Notes: generated by a model from the letters alone, not told the origin. DNA of 44,065 nt from Bacillota bacterium (GCA_023458875.1 JAEWXO010000072.1:1-44065); one strand, 5' to 3'. Shown: positions 8,337-16,718, counted from the first letter of the stretch. Made by a program: numbers and translations.

Positions 8337-9671
8337 ATGAAAGAATTTGATTTTACCACAGGTTCTATTAAAAAAATAATATTACGTTTTTTCTTTCCGA
8401 TGCTTGTCACAAACACATTAACACAGGTATATTCGTTTGCTGATATGGCTGTTATCGGAAAAAGTATAGGTGATAACTCCGTTGCGGCTGTAGGAAACTT
8501 TACAACGCTTTCTTTTTTCATTACAGGTTTTATCATGGGAATAACGAACGGTTTTTCGGTAAATTTTTCTCATGAATACGGAAAAAAGGATTATCTAAGT
8601 CTTAGAAAAAACATCGCTTCATCAATAAAGCTTTCCCTTCTGTTCTCTGCTTTCTTTACTCTATTTGGGATACTGCTGCTGAAACCTGCATTATCCTTAA
8701 TGAAAACCGATGAAATACTAATGAAAGAATGTCTGGAATATGGGCATGCAATATTCGTGGGTCTTATCATTACTGTGTCTTATAACTTATTATCATCCTT
8801 GCTGCGTGCAATAGGAGATAATAAAACTCCGTTGATATCCGTAATCATTTCATCAGTCATAAATATTATTCTTGATTTGTTTACAGTTTATGTATTGAAG
8901 CTTGGTGTTATCGGACCAGCACTTGCAACTGTATTTGCACAATTAGTTTCAGTAATAATATGCCTTATAAAATTGTATAGTTTAGAAGTTTTACGATTGC
9001 ATAAAAAAGATTTTGCAGCTGAAAATAATCTTATTATTAAACTTCTGAAAAACGGAATTCCGATGGCTGTCATGAACTCAATCACGTCCGTTGGCTGTAT
9101 TTTTGTTCAAAGCTGCATAAACAGCTATAGCGTTGCTTATACAACGGCATATTCGACCGGAAATAAGTTTCTGAATATGTTAATGCTTCCCGGTATTACA
9201 CTGTCATTTACTATCGCGACTTTTACAGGTCAGAACTTCGGTGCAAAAAAAATTGACAGAATCCAATCCGGTGTGAAATTGTCTGTCATTATAGGAATAC
9301 TCTCTGCTTTATTTCTCTGCCCTATACTGTTATTATTCTCTCACCAGTTTTCAAAACTGATACTCTCAGGAAATGATGCTGTGAATTATACATCATCCTA
9401 CCTAAGTGTATTGTCGATAATAATTGTGCTTCTATATCTTTTGTTTATTTTCAGAGGCTGTATTCAGAGCTTAGGAAAGCCTTTATTTCCTTTAATCTCC
9501 GGTTTGTTTGAAATGATTATCCGGATATTATTCATTTATTTCGGATTACCGGTATTCGGATTCAAGGCATCAATATATGCCGAGGGACTTGCATGGACTG
9601 GTGCTTTAGCAGTGAATTTCATTGCGTATTTTTGTTATTTCCGTCACTTGTGCCCTCGTAATCTGAATTAA
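8337..9671 (+). CDS. MATE family efflux transporter
   Basis: This is a 444-aa polytopic membrane protein of about 12 helices. The N-terminal FPMLVTNTLTQVYSFADMAVIG is the typical MatE opening and the second half repeats the fold. The family exports drugs, toxic organic cations or metabolites in exchange for Na+ or H+. An AAGGAG ribosome binding site lies about 9 nt before the ATG. It is divergent from the AraC regulator. The substrate cannot be told from the sequence; the nearby ABC-F and GNAT genes make a drug-defence role plausible. Confidence 0.9.
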   Translation: MKEFDFTTGSIKKIILRFFFPMLVTNTLTQVYSFADMAVIGKSIGDNSVAAVGNFTTLSFFITGFIMGITNGFSVNFSHEYGKKDYLSLRKNIASSIKLSLLFSAFFTLFGILLLKPALSLMKTDEILMKECLEYGHAIFVGLIITVSYNLLSSLLRAIGDNKTPLISVIISSVINIILDLFTVYVLKLGVIGPALATVFAQLVSVIICLIKLYSLEVLRLHKKDFAAENNLIIKLLKNGIPMAVMNSITSVGCIFVQSCINSYSVAYTTAYSTGNKFLNMLMLPGITLSFTIATFTGQNFGAKKIDRIQSGVKLSVIIGILSALFLCPILLLFSHQFSKLILSGNDAVNYTSSYLSVLSIIIVLLYLLFIFRGCIQSLGKPLFPLISGLFEMIIRILFIYFGLPVFGFKASIYAEGLAWTGALAVNFIAYFCYFRHLCPRNLN

Positions 9672-9992
9672 TCAGCATCTTTGTTCCGGTTATTCGGTAT
9701 TGTCTCATTCATCTCTTTAACCCTGTTTTCATAATTCGTAGTATTCTCATCATCAAAATGGAAATCCAAAATAAAGTAGGCACTCATAGTTTCATCATCA
9801 CTTACCATTTATGGAAATCTGCACTCGTCTCCTCTTCTCAAAAGCTGACTTCATAATTCTCATTGTAAAATCATTTCATTAGAATTTTTTACAGAGCTCA
9901 TTAAAAATTAAAGAATCAGTTAAATGCGTTGAAAAAGCAAGTGTTTCCTTATTATCAAGCAAAAGTGTATAGATATCAATGACATGATAACT
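9668..9992 (-). pseudogene. Decayed small gene(s), three coding-like fragments
   Basis: Three minus-strand frame fragments in consecutive order look coding but have no intact start or continuous frame. 9879-9992 ends in STHLTDSLIFNELCKKF before a stop, 9798-9863 reads MRIMKSAFEKRRRVQISING, and 9668-9809 includes MSAYFILDFHFDDEN and ends at TAA. The last two would join with a single frameshift near 9800. I do not recognise the family. The last stop overlaps the end of the MATE gene. They could be unrelated random frames, but the residue composition argues for relic coding sequence. Confidence 0.4.
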
Positions 9993-10044
9993 TCAGGAAT
10001 ATTCACTCTCTATGTAATGATACAAGATATAATACATTTTCATC

Positions 10045-10497
10045 TTAACATTCTTTTGTCATTACATCATAACAAAGAACATCTCCTGATTCGGTTAAAA
10101 TCTGATTGTACTCAATTTCCACATAACCCCTCAGTTTATATATTTTCTTTGCCGGCAAAGATGCATCAATTAAAATCTCATGATATTCCCGGCTTATTAT
10201 TTTCTCTGCATAGTCAAGCAGTTTTCTTCCAAAGCCTTTATGCTGATATTCCGGAAGTACAAATAATCTTAATATCTCATTTTCTTTAATGGTTACTGTA
10301 CCCACAAGGATATCATCTTCTTTCAGAATAAATACCATATTACCCCTGATATCCTCCATTATGCTATTATTATTATGATGAGCCTTAAAAAATTCAACAG
10401 CCCCTTTAGGATAATATCTGGGATATATTTTATCAATTGTTTTATGTACAATGTATTTTACTGTCTCGGCCTGATTATCATTTGCTTTTATAATCAT
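10045..10497 (-). CDS. GNAT family N-acetyltransferase
   Basis: A 150-aa single-domain GNAT. The acetyl-CoA binding motif A is LRLFVLPEYQHKGFGRKLLDYAE (Q/HKGFG loop), followed by the C-terminal strand LRGYVEIEYNQI. The acceptor substrate cannot be inferred. The ribosome binding site is weak: GGGGG lies 9 nt before the ATG, while a better AGGAGG is about 20 nt away. It belongs to a local series of GNAT genes. Confidence 0.8.
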   Translation of the reverse strand: MIIKANDNQAETVKYIVHKTIDKIYPRYYPKGAVEFFKAHHNNNSIMEDIRGNMVFILKEDDILVGTVTIKENEILRLFVLPEYQHKGFGRKLLDYAEKIISREYHEILIDASLPAKKIYKLRGYVEIEYNQILTESGDVLCYDVMTKEC

Positions 10498-10535
10498 AAA
10501 AAAATCCCCCAGTGCCTCCTAAGAATATTTTTTCT

Positions 10536-10691
10536 TCATTCGGTCAATTCCATTTCGTTATTAATTTCTCTGAATCCAAACTTTTGGTATAATGGTCGTC
10601 CCATTTCTGTCGCCTCAAGTGAAATCGAATTTATACCTTTAGTTCTTGCATCTTCAACAAGTAACCGCAGGGTTTCAAAAGCTATTTCAAG
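10536..10691 (-). pseudogene. Relic of a GNAT acetyltransferase (C-terminal third)
   Basis: An open minus-strand frame without a start encodes a typical GNAT C-terminus: LRLLVEDARTKGINSISLEA, then a MGRPLYQKFGFREI motif, ending MELTE. The N-terminal half with most of motif A is missing, and the fragment begins immediately after the stop of the next GNAT gene. This is a truncated remnant, probably left by deletion when that neighbour was placed here. Confidence 0.7.
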
Positions 10692-11276
10692 TCAGATCCT
10701 TATCCTGCCTGAATATTCACTCCTTCTGATACAGTAGCATACCTCACCTTTCGGAATAATATTCTTCCTTGAAAATCTTTCGACATTCTCTGTTCTGTGC
10801 AATTCTGACTTTTCGAGTACACGTCCTGATTTAAAATTTTCAGTTCTATGATAAGCTTCAAGTCTCTGAAATTCAGTATTTGCAAAGATATAATCAACAA
10901 GACCTGACAAAGCTTCCCCGGCATATCCCATACCCCAGAACTTTTTTCCTATACAATATTCTATCTCAGCTGTCGCACAATCACTGTATACACGGCAAAA
11001 TGCAATCTGTCCAATATTCTTTCTACTTGTTTTTTCAATTACAGCCCATCTGTAAAACTCCGGATTGTGGTATTTTTCAATATAATTCTTCAGTAAATTC
11101 ATTACAGAGGATTCATCAGAATACGCTGGTTCTCCGTACTCATGCTGAATATCAGGATCTGAAATCCAGTTTTCCAGCATATCCATGCAATCTGAAAGAC
11201 TGAATCTACGGCATATTAATCTCCCCGTCTCAAACGCTGAAGTTCCATGATGTTTCATATCTGTATGTTTTTTCAT
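10692..11276 (-). CDS. GNAT acetyltransferase, RimJ/RimL-like
   Basis: The 194-aa protein opens with FETGRLICRRFSLSD, has the motif IGQIAFCRV, the acetyl-CoA loop KKFWGMGYAGEAL and the end motif SGRVLEKSELHRTENV, all typical of the RimJ/RimL (Acetyltransf_3) group. Members acetylate protein N-termini, antibiotics or small amines; the substrate is not predictable here. It is separate from the ABC-F gene by 132 bp. The last few residues (SGRIRI) run into the GNAT relic and may be foreign sequence. Confidence 0.8.
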   Translation of the reverse strand: MKKHTDMKHHGTSAFETGRLICRRFSLSDCMDMLENWISDPDIQHEYGEPAYSDESSVMNLLKNYIEKYHNPEFYRWAVIEKTSRKNIGQIAFCRVYSDCATAEIEYCIGKKFWGMGYAGEALSGLVDYIFANTEFQRLEAYHRTENFKSGRVLEKSELHRTENVERFSRKNIIPKGEVCYCIRRSEYSGRIRI

Positions 11277-11408
11277 TATATATTCCTCACTGCAATATAA
11301 CTTCTAATAAATAATCTATTAATATTTATATTTTAATACATCTATCAGCAAAATGTCAATTCATTTTACTTATCCCGGTTTCAAATTATTATCACTTTTA
11401 ACAAATAA

Positions 11409-12932
11409 TCAAAAAGCAACAATATCACTTGCAATCTTATTGCGGAACATAGCATCATGTTCAACAAAAATCATTGTAGGTCTGTGCTCAAGCAGGAGAT
11501 TTTCTATCTGCATTCTTGAAAAGATGTCAATATAGTTGAGCGGTTCATCCCATATGTACAAATGAGCAGATGTCGCAAGGCTTAATGCAATAAGAACCTT
11601 TTTCTTCTGACCCTCAGAGTACTCTGATATATCATCCTCAAACTTGGAACGCTCAAATCCAAGCTGCCTTAGAATTGTACAGACAAGCGTCCTGTCAGTT
11701 CCCTGTTCCTCACACAAGCTGTAAATGCTTCCATTAAGGCCTGATGTATCCTGATTTACATACGATATAATAAGCCCTGATGATATTTCACACAATCCGG
11801 TTTCAGTAAATTCAGATTTAATCTCACTGCCGGTTCCATGAAGAATTCGCTTTATTACAGTTGACTTGCCGCATCCGTTTCCTCCGTGGAGAGATATTCT
11901 TGAGCCCCTCGAAACCGAAAATGTCAGACCTTTAAACAGTACTCTGTCTGAATTCAAATATCTGAAGCTATAATTTCTAAAAGTCAAAAGCGTATTTTTA
12001 TGAAAATCCAAAGGACTAAGCTTCAGATCCTTAACACGTTCAATATCGTTAAGAAGCCCTTCTCTTTCCTCAATTTCCCTCCCGATCCTTTTTTCAATAC
12101 AGGAAACACGGCTTTGCAATTTCTTTGTTTTTGCTCCGATATAGGCTCTTGCACTTATACTTCTGTCATGTTCCTTTATAGGATCATACCCAATTTTTGT
12201 ACCTTCACTTTTATCGGCCCATTCAGCCGTCCTTCTTGCTGCCTGTTTAAGCTTCTTTATTTCCTTTTGATGCTTTTCGTTTTCCAATCTTGCAAAGTTG
12301 TCTGCACGCTCCTTGTTCTCCCACCAGCTCGAAAAATTTCCGCTCTGCACTTCTATACTTCTGCGGTTAAAAACAAGTACATGATCAACACATGCATCAA
12401 GAAGTTCACGGTCATGTGATACAAGTATAAACCTTGACTTTGAGGCAAGATATTCTCTGATTTTTCCCCTGGCTCCTGAATCAAGGTGATTTGTAGGCTC
12501 ATCAATCAGTAAAAATTCGTTTTCGCCTGAAAAAAGCACAGCAAGAAGGACCTTTGTCCTCTGTCCGTGACTAAGTATTGCAAACGGCTTGTACAAAACA
12601 TCCGCATCTTCTGCAAGCAGCTGAAGCTCACAAATAACGCGCCATTCCTCACAGCCCGGTTTAATCTCATCTAAAAATTCTGATGCTGTTCCGTTTGCCT
12701 GCTCCTCAGTCAGAACATATGGAAAATATTCAAAAACTGTTCCTGCGGTTATAGAACCGGTATACTTATATTCTCCTGTAAGCAGCTTAAGAAAAGTTGT
12801 CTTTCCTTTTCCGTTTCTACCTATCAGTCCGATTTTCCATGCTGTATCCAATGAAAATGAGACATTTTCAAATATATTTTCACTGCTTCCATCATAACAA
12901 AAGCAAAGTCCGTTTACGCAAATCTGTGACAT
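11409..12932 (-). CDS. ABC-F ATPase, Lsa/Vga-like ribosome protection type
   Basis: Soluble protein of 507 aa with two ABC ATPase domains and no membrane segments. Domain 1 has Walker A GRNGKGKT, signature LSHGQ and Walker B LLIDEPTNHLD; domain 2 has GGNGCGKS, signature YSEGQ and Walker B WDEPLNYID. The charged linker (about residues 210-290) corresponds to the antibiotic-resistance domain that reaches the peptidyl-transferase centre. The layout fits ARE ABC-F proteins of the Lsa type (lincosamide, pleuromutilin, streptogramin A protection). That drug spectrum is inference. I use the ATG at 12930-12932, 7 nt after AGGAGG; the ATG two codons earlier abuts the ribosome binding site. An attenuator leader precedes it. 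Confidence 0.87.
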   Translation of the reverse strand: MSQICVNGLCFCYDGSSENIFENVSFSLDTAWKIGLIGRNGKGKTTFLKLLTGEYKYTGSITAGTVFEYFPYVLTEEQANGTASEFLDEIKPGCEEWRVICELQLLAEDADVLYKPFAILSHGQRTKVLLAVLFSGENEFLLIDEPTNHLDSGARGKIREYLASKSRFILVSHDRELLDACVDHVLVFNRRSIEVQSGNFSSWWENKERADNFARLENEKHQKEIKKLKQAARRTAEWADKSEGTKIGYDPIKEHDRSISARAYIGAKTKKLQSRVSCIEKRIGREIEEREGLLNDIERVKDLKLSPLDFHKNTLLTFRNYSFRYLNSDRVLFKGLTFSVSRGSRISLHGGNGCGKSTVIKRILHGTGSEIKSEFTETGLCEISSGLIISYVNQDTSGLNGSIYSLCEEQGTDRTLVCTILRQLGFERSKFEDDISEYSEGQKKKVLIALSLATSAHLYIWDEPLNYIDIFSRMQIENLLLEHRPTMIFVEHDAMFRNKIASDIVAF

Positions 12933-12951
12933 ATGCATCCCTCCTGGTGTA

Positions 12952-12983
12952 ATAAAAAAGAACTGTTCGCTGCCAAACAGTTC
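12952..12983 (-). terminator. Attenuator terminator just before the ABC-F gene
   Basis: On the minus strand a GAACTGTT/AACAGTTC stem (12976-12983 with 12960-12967) with an 8-nt loop is followed by six Ts. It lies inside the ABC-F leader and ends just before the gene's AGGAGG, so it would block expression unless read through. This is the arrangement expected of ribosome-mediated attenuation. Confidence 0.78.
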
Positions 12984-13138
12984 CTATGTATCTACAACCT
13001 CAAAAATATACAGCCATTCTGAAAATGGGAGCAATAAAGAGAAGCTATGAGAACATAATTCACCTTTGGCAACACGAAAGACTACGTGCCCATTATCAAA
13101 CACGCAATGTCATTATTAATCATGTAATCCAAAGTAAA

Positions 13139-13150
13139 TTATTTTCTCAT
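13139..13150 (-). CDS. Three-codon leader ORF (MRK) of the ABC-F gene
   Basis: ATG AGA AAA TAA follows a strong GAGAGGTG ribosome binding site with 5 nt spacing, about 35 nt after the predicted transcription start and 156 nt before the attenuator. Very short upstream ORFs are known regulators of ABC-F resistance genes: a drug-stalled ribosome changes leader folding. Function is inferred from layout. Confidence 0.6.
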   Translation of the reverse strand: MRK

Positions 13151-13190
13151 GCTTTCACCTCTCTCGCAAATTTCACGTTTTTACTTTTTT

Positions 13191-13219
13191 ATAATAACAC
13201 ATATAAGCAGATTTGTAAA
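13191..13219 (-). promoter_or_regulatory. Promoter of the ABC-F leader transcript
   Basis: On the minus strand TTTACA (13214-13219) is followed after 17 nt by TATTAT (13191-13196). Transcription would begin near 13184, giving a leader of about 250 nt before the ABC-F start. Apart from the three-codon ORF and terminator, the leader holds several inverted segments (e.g. GGGCACG/CGTGTTGCC) but no other ORF I would support. Confidence 0.7.
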
Positions 13220-13296
13220 GAAATTTTTCATTTTTATTTTGACAGATTACTGATAATTTAATTTCTCATACTCTTCTCGCAAGATTGAATAATAAA

Positions 13297-13740
13297 TCAT
13301 TTAAATATCTTAACTAATGATGCATGCCCTTCAAGCTCTGTAAATCCATTTTTTCTGTAAAAGCTGTACGCAGGAACATTTCTTTCAGTCTGTAGAAATA
13401 TGTGATTAACACCTGTTTCTTTGACATATTTCTCAACTTCATTCAAAAATAACGTTCCAAGGCCCTTATTCTGACTTGCTCTTTCCAGAAAAAATTCATA
13501 AATATAATATTCGGTTCCCGCACACCAATGCATAATACTTCCAAGTGATATCCCTATAAGTTTATTTTCATAATAAAGTCCTATTGAAAGTGAATTTCTG
13601 TTTTCTGTCAAATCCTGAATATAGCATGTAAGCTGATTATCATTACTCCAGTCATCATTCCATGGTTCATTCATAAATACATCTCTAAACATTGCTTTAA
13701 TTTCTTCAAAATTTTCTTTTTCAAGTTTCTTTATATTCAT
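13297..13740 (-). CDS. GNAT family N-acetyltransferase
   Basis: A 147-aa single GNAT domain. Motif A lies in YEFFLERASQNKGLGTLFLNEVE (QNKGLG acetyl-CoA loop), and motif B in FLQTERNVPAYSFYRKNGF. The opening FRDVFMNEPWNDDW is shared by a group of uncharacterised Firmicute acetyltransferases. A GGAGAA ribosome binding site precedes the ATG. It stands alone; the substrate is unknown. Confidence 0.82.
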   Translation of the reverse strand: MNIKKLEKENFEEIKAMFRDVFMNEPWNDDWSNDNQLTCYIQDLTENRNSLSIGLYYENKLIGISLGSIMHWCAGTEYYIYEFFLERASQNKGLGTLFLNEVEKYVKETGVNHIFLQTERNVPAYSFYRKNGFTELEGHASLVKIFK

Positions 13741-13804
13741 TTTCTTTCTCCATACACAATTTAATCTTATTTTACCATTACAGTGAAATTTACATAATAC
13801 TCTT

Positions 13805-14941
13805 TTATCCCAATATTTTCATAAGTGCACTTACAAGTCCATCAGTAGAGTTATCTGAAAAAACTTTGTATTCATCAGAATCCGGTGCGATAAGGCCGTT
13901 ATATCCCTTATAAATACGTGTCTGCAGTACAGCTTCACCTTTTGAGTCCTTAGCGTTTAAAGTCACATTATAATATATAAGTTTTTTTTCATCATCCCAG
14001 TTCAGATCTGAAAAATCACATGCTGTGACATCATAATTCTCAGAATAAAATTTTTCAAGTCCTTCAGAAACACCTGTCTGATATTCAGGCGAAAATCTTT
14101 CTGAAAAAGAAGAAATAAGATTTTTTTTGCCTTTAGTTGATGAATCATGATATTTTACCAGCATTTGTTCATAAAACAATTTTAACGGGATATCATGCCA
14201 ATAAATATAATCCATAGCATTATTAAATTCGTTTTCTAAAGTTCCCTGAGTGCTTACAAGGTACAATCCGTCCGAACCCTTGTGAAAATCCAGTCCGAGA
14301 TTTCTGCCGTCTGAAAATGTTATCTTAACATCTGAAAAAACAACAGGATAATCAGCTATTAATTCCGGGGAATAAATTGAACTTACAAATATCTTTTCTA
14401 CTTTGACATTTTTATAAGTTTCCTCATAGGCATCTTTGAGATTATTTATTTCAGCTTCTCTGATTTTTTCTGCAATATCAAAATTATCGATTTTTGAAGC
14501 TAATTCTCCATATGATACATATTCCATATATTTATCTATATTTCCGCTCGCAAGATATCCGGCTATTTTTCTCACTTCAAGTGACTGAAATTCAGTTTCA
14601 AAACTTTTAAGTTCTTCCGGTCCTGTTGGCTTTATAATCTGCCCTGCTGTAAGCGAACCAACTGCAAGCACAAGCAAAACAAGAATCGTTCCCAGAATAC
14701 GTATTTTCCATTTACTGAGTCTGAATTTTCTGTTTATTTTTTTAAATGTTTCCGCTTCCCCCGGTGTATCTTGTTTTTTTTCCAAATTCATTGAAGGTAT
14801 GTCACTGCATAGTTTACTGCATGACGAACATGATTTAAGATGTTCATCAATCATCTTACGGCTTTCATCACTGCATATCCCTTCAACGTAGACCGGCATC
14901 ATATCAACAATAATTTCACACGGTACATTATTCTGTTTCAT
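13805..14941 (-). CDS. Anti-sigma factor with zf-HC2 domain
   Basis: The 378-aa protein has an N-terminal anti-sigma zinc-binding motif (His34-x3-Cys38-x2-Cys41), a single membrane helix at about residues 80-103, and a ~270-residue extracytoplasmic domain I do not recognise. Its start overlaps the stop of the sigma gene (ATGA), so the two are translationally coupled. By family it holds the partner sigma factor at the membrane until an envelope signal releases it. The large outer domain is probably the sensor. Confidence 0.85.
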   Translation of the reverse strand: MKQNNVPCEIIVDMMPVYVEGICSDESRKMIDEHLKSCSSCSKLCSDIPSMNLEKKQDTPGEAETFKKINRKFRLSKWKIRILGTILVLLVLAVGSLTAGQIIKPTGPEELKSFETEFQSLEVRKIAGYLASGNIDKYMEYVSYGELASKIDNFDIAEKIREAEINNLKDAYEETYKNVKVEKIFVSSIYSPELIADYPVVFSDVKITFSDGRNLGLDFHKGSDGLYLVSTQGTLENEFNNAMDYIYWHDIPLKLFYEQMLVKYHDSSTKGKKNLISSFSERFSPEYQTGVSEGLEKFYSENYDVTACDFSDLNWDDEKKLIYYNVTLNAKDSKGEAVLQTRIYKGYNGLIAPDSDEYKVFSDNSTDGLVSALMKILG

Positions 14942-15435
14942 ATTAAATCCTCCTTTTCAAGCATACTAATCAGCTTCTGTTTGGCACGGTAAAATGTTAC
15001 ACTTGCCCAGTTTTCGCTTTTTCCAAAAATATTACCTATATCAGAAAATTTCAGCTCTGCAAATACCCTCAATGAAAAAATTTCTCTGTAAGGTTCGTCC
15101 ATACGGTGAAGAAGATGATGAATACGGACTGATGTTTCCGAATCAGATATCATCTGTTCTATGTTTTCACCATCAGGAACATCATGTTCCGGTTCAAGTG
15201 GAATATTTTTGTTTTCTGAACGTTTAAGATAATCATAATAAATATTTTTTGCTATACTGCAGAGCCAGATTTTTACAGAACATTCTCCCCGGAATCTTCC
15301 TGATGAAATCATTGCTTTCATCATAGTATCCTGAAGAATATCTTTTGCGAGCTGTTCATTGCAGCACATTTTCAGAATAAATCCATATAAATCATGCGCA
15401 TGCATTTCGTAGATCTCATGAATTTCTTTTTCCAC
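14938..15435 (-). CDS. ECF-type RNA polymerase sigma factor
   Basis: A 165-aa sigma-70 family protein with region 2 (AHDLYGFILKMCCNEQLAKD, then ILQDTMMKAM) and region 4 (helix-turn-helix LKFSDIGNIFGKSENWASVT). Regions 1 and 3 are absent, as in extracytoplasmic-function sigmas. It starts at GTG, supported by AGGAGGT 6 nt upstream. It is co-transcribed with its anti-sigma factor and probably activates its own promoter (see 15459-15484). Confidence 0.9.
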   Translation of the reverse strand: MEKEIHEIYEMHAHDLYGFILKMCCNEQLAKDILQDTMMKAMISSGRFRGECSVKIWLCSIAKNIYYDYLKRSENKNIPLEPEHDVPDGENIEQMISDSETSVRIHHLLHRMDEPYREIFSLRVFAELKFSDIGNIFGKSENWASVTFYRAKQKLISMLEKEDLI

Positions 15436-15458
15436 TTTTTCACCTCCTCATATAATTA

Positions 15459-15484
15459 GACGATTCAGTAGTTAAAACCTTACA
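15459..15484 (-). promoter_or_regulatory. Candidate autoregulatory ECF promoter
   Basis: On the minus strand TGTAAG (15479-15484) and CGTC (15459-15462) are 16 nt apart, resembling the TGWAAC-N16-CGWC pattern of Bacillus ECF sigmas. It sits about 25 nt before the sigma gene start. The deviation from AAC in the -35 keeps confidence moderate. Confidence 0.45.
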
Positions 15485-15557
15485 AAAAAAATAAATTATA
15501 TCTGATTATATCACATAAGGATAGCGGATACAATATTCCCTAAAATAATTTTTTGTA

Positions 15558-15586
15558 TTGAAATAATTTATTAAAAATGATATACT
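15558..15586 (+). promoter_or_regulatory. Promoter of the radical SAM gene
   Basis: TTGAAA (15558-15563) and TATACT (15581-15586) are 17 nt apart with a TGA before the -10 (extended -10). Transcription would start near 15593, leaving a 96-nt leader. Confidence 0.7.
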
Positions 15587-15619
15587 TAAAAAAATTTCAG
15601 ACCACGAAACAAAGAAACT

Positions 15620-15639
15620 GTTTAAATGATTATTTAAAC
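15620..15639 (+). promoter_or_regulatory. Palindromic operator-like site in radical SAM leader
   Basis: A perfect inverted repeat GTTTAAAT-GATT-ATTTAAAC lies about 27 nt after the predicted transcription start. It could be a dimeric regulator's operator; no T-run follows, so it is not a terminator. Confidence 0.4.
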
Positions 15640-15678
15640 GTCAACCGCAGAGTTTGGAAAATTATAAAAGGAGAATTA

Positions 15679-15687
15679 ATGAGATAA
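15679..15687 (+). other. Minimal ORF (ATG AGA TAA) before the radical SAM start
   Basis: The AAAGGAG ribosome binding site is correctly spaced (6 nt) for this two-codon ORF and too far (16 nt) from the ATG of the radical SAM gene, whose start begins 1 nt after the TAA. Initiation may occur here and couple to the real start, or the ribosome binding site is simply suboptimal. Confidence 0.4.
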
Positions 15688-15688
15688 T

Positions 15689-16672
15689 ATGACAGATTAT
15701 TATATCAGCATTACAAACAAATGCAACTTAAACTGCAGCTACTGTTATGAAAAAAAGCTTAATACGGTATACGGAATCATTAATGATCAAACTTTATATG
15801 GAATTATCAATTTTATTAACACCAGAAAAAATACCGGCACCATCCATTTCTTTGGAGGTGAACCGCTCCTTGGAAAAGATATTATAAAGAAGCTGACTGC
15901 CGAAATAAAAGCCTGCAGTTATTTTGTTACAACAAACGGAACCCTTCTCGATGAAGAATTTATAAAATGGTGTTCAGAACATGCTGTCAAAATCAATATT
16001 TCACACGACGGAGCAGATTGCTCTGCACGCGGAATCACTGCAGATGTGCTAAACCGCAAAATAAAAATACTGCAGAAATATCAGCGGAATATTCTGGTTC
16101 AGCTCGTATATACAGAAGCAACTATTCCTTGTCTACCGGACAATATACGGTATTTCAGAAATCTCGGAATCAAATTTGTTTCGGCAACAATGGAAGAAGG
16201 AACAAATCCATCCGATCCGGATAAATTCGGCGATACGCTTCTTAATGCCTGGCGGGAAATCTCAGAAATCTCCGGAATCGAAATTATTGAACTTGAAGAG
16301 AAAATAAGAAAAACACTTGACCCCGCTCAGAAAAAATGTGAAATATGCAAAAAGAAAATGTATATAAACTGGGACGGAAAAATATATCCCTGTCTTCAGT
16401 TTCAGAACAGACCCGATTTTTATTGTGGCAGTGTTTTCAGCGGTCTCGATACACATGCGACTGAAAACAATCATACTGAATATTCAGAATTCCCTAAAAA
16501 ATGCAGTAAATGTGAAGTGAAAATGTACTGCGACAATTCATGTGCCTGTCGAAAGATGGCGACATCCGGAACACTTCTTGATGTCTCAGAAGCAAGCTGT
16601 CTGGAACAGCAGATACTTATACTTACAGCACTTGAAAAAACAGAGAGGTTAAAAAATTTAAGGAATCTGTAA
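15689..16672 (+). CDS. Radical SAM/SPASM domain enzyme
   Basis: The 327-aa protein has the radical SAM cluster CNLNCSYC (Cys12, 16, 19), the FFGGEPLL motif for SAM binding, and a C-terminal SPASM region with CEICKK, YPCLQF, CGSVF and CSKCEVKMYCDNSCACRK ligating auxiliary clusters. SPASM enzymes modify peptides or proteins (RiPP maturases, sulfatase maturation). No precursor peptide or sulfatase is visible next to it, and the following gene has its own promoter, so the substrate is unknown. The enzyme is on the short side for the group. Confidence 0.85.
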   Translation: MTDYYISITNKCNLNCSYCYEKKLNTVYGIINDQTLYGIINFINTRKNTGTIHFFGGEPLLGKDIIKKLTAEIKACSYFVTTNGTLLDEEFIKWCSEHAVKINISHDGADCSARGITADVLNRKIKILQKYQRNILVQLVYTEATIPCLPDNIRYFRNLGIKFVSATMEEGTNPSDPDKFGDTLLNAWREISEISGIEIIELEEKIRKTLDPAQKKCEICKKKMYINWDGKIYPCLQFQNRPDFYCGSVFSGLDTHATENNHTEYSEFPKKCSKCEVKMYCDNSCACRKMATSGTLLDVSEASCLEQQILILTALEKTERLKNLRNL

Positions 16673-16718
16673 ACAATAATAAATCCATACATTTTTAATA
16701 AAAATCGCAAAATATGAT

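Noticed and set aside
15436..15688. Precursor peptide for the radical SAM enzyme
   Set aside because: I looked for a small ORF with a ribosome binding site; only a two-codon ORF is present.
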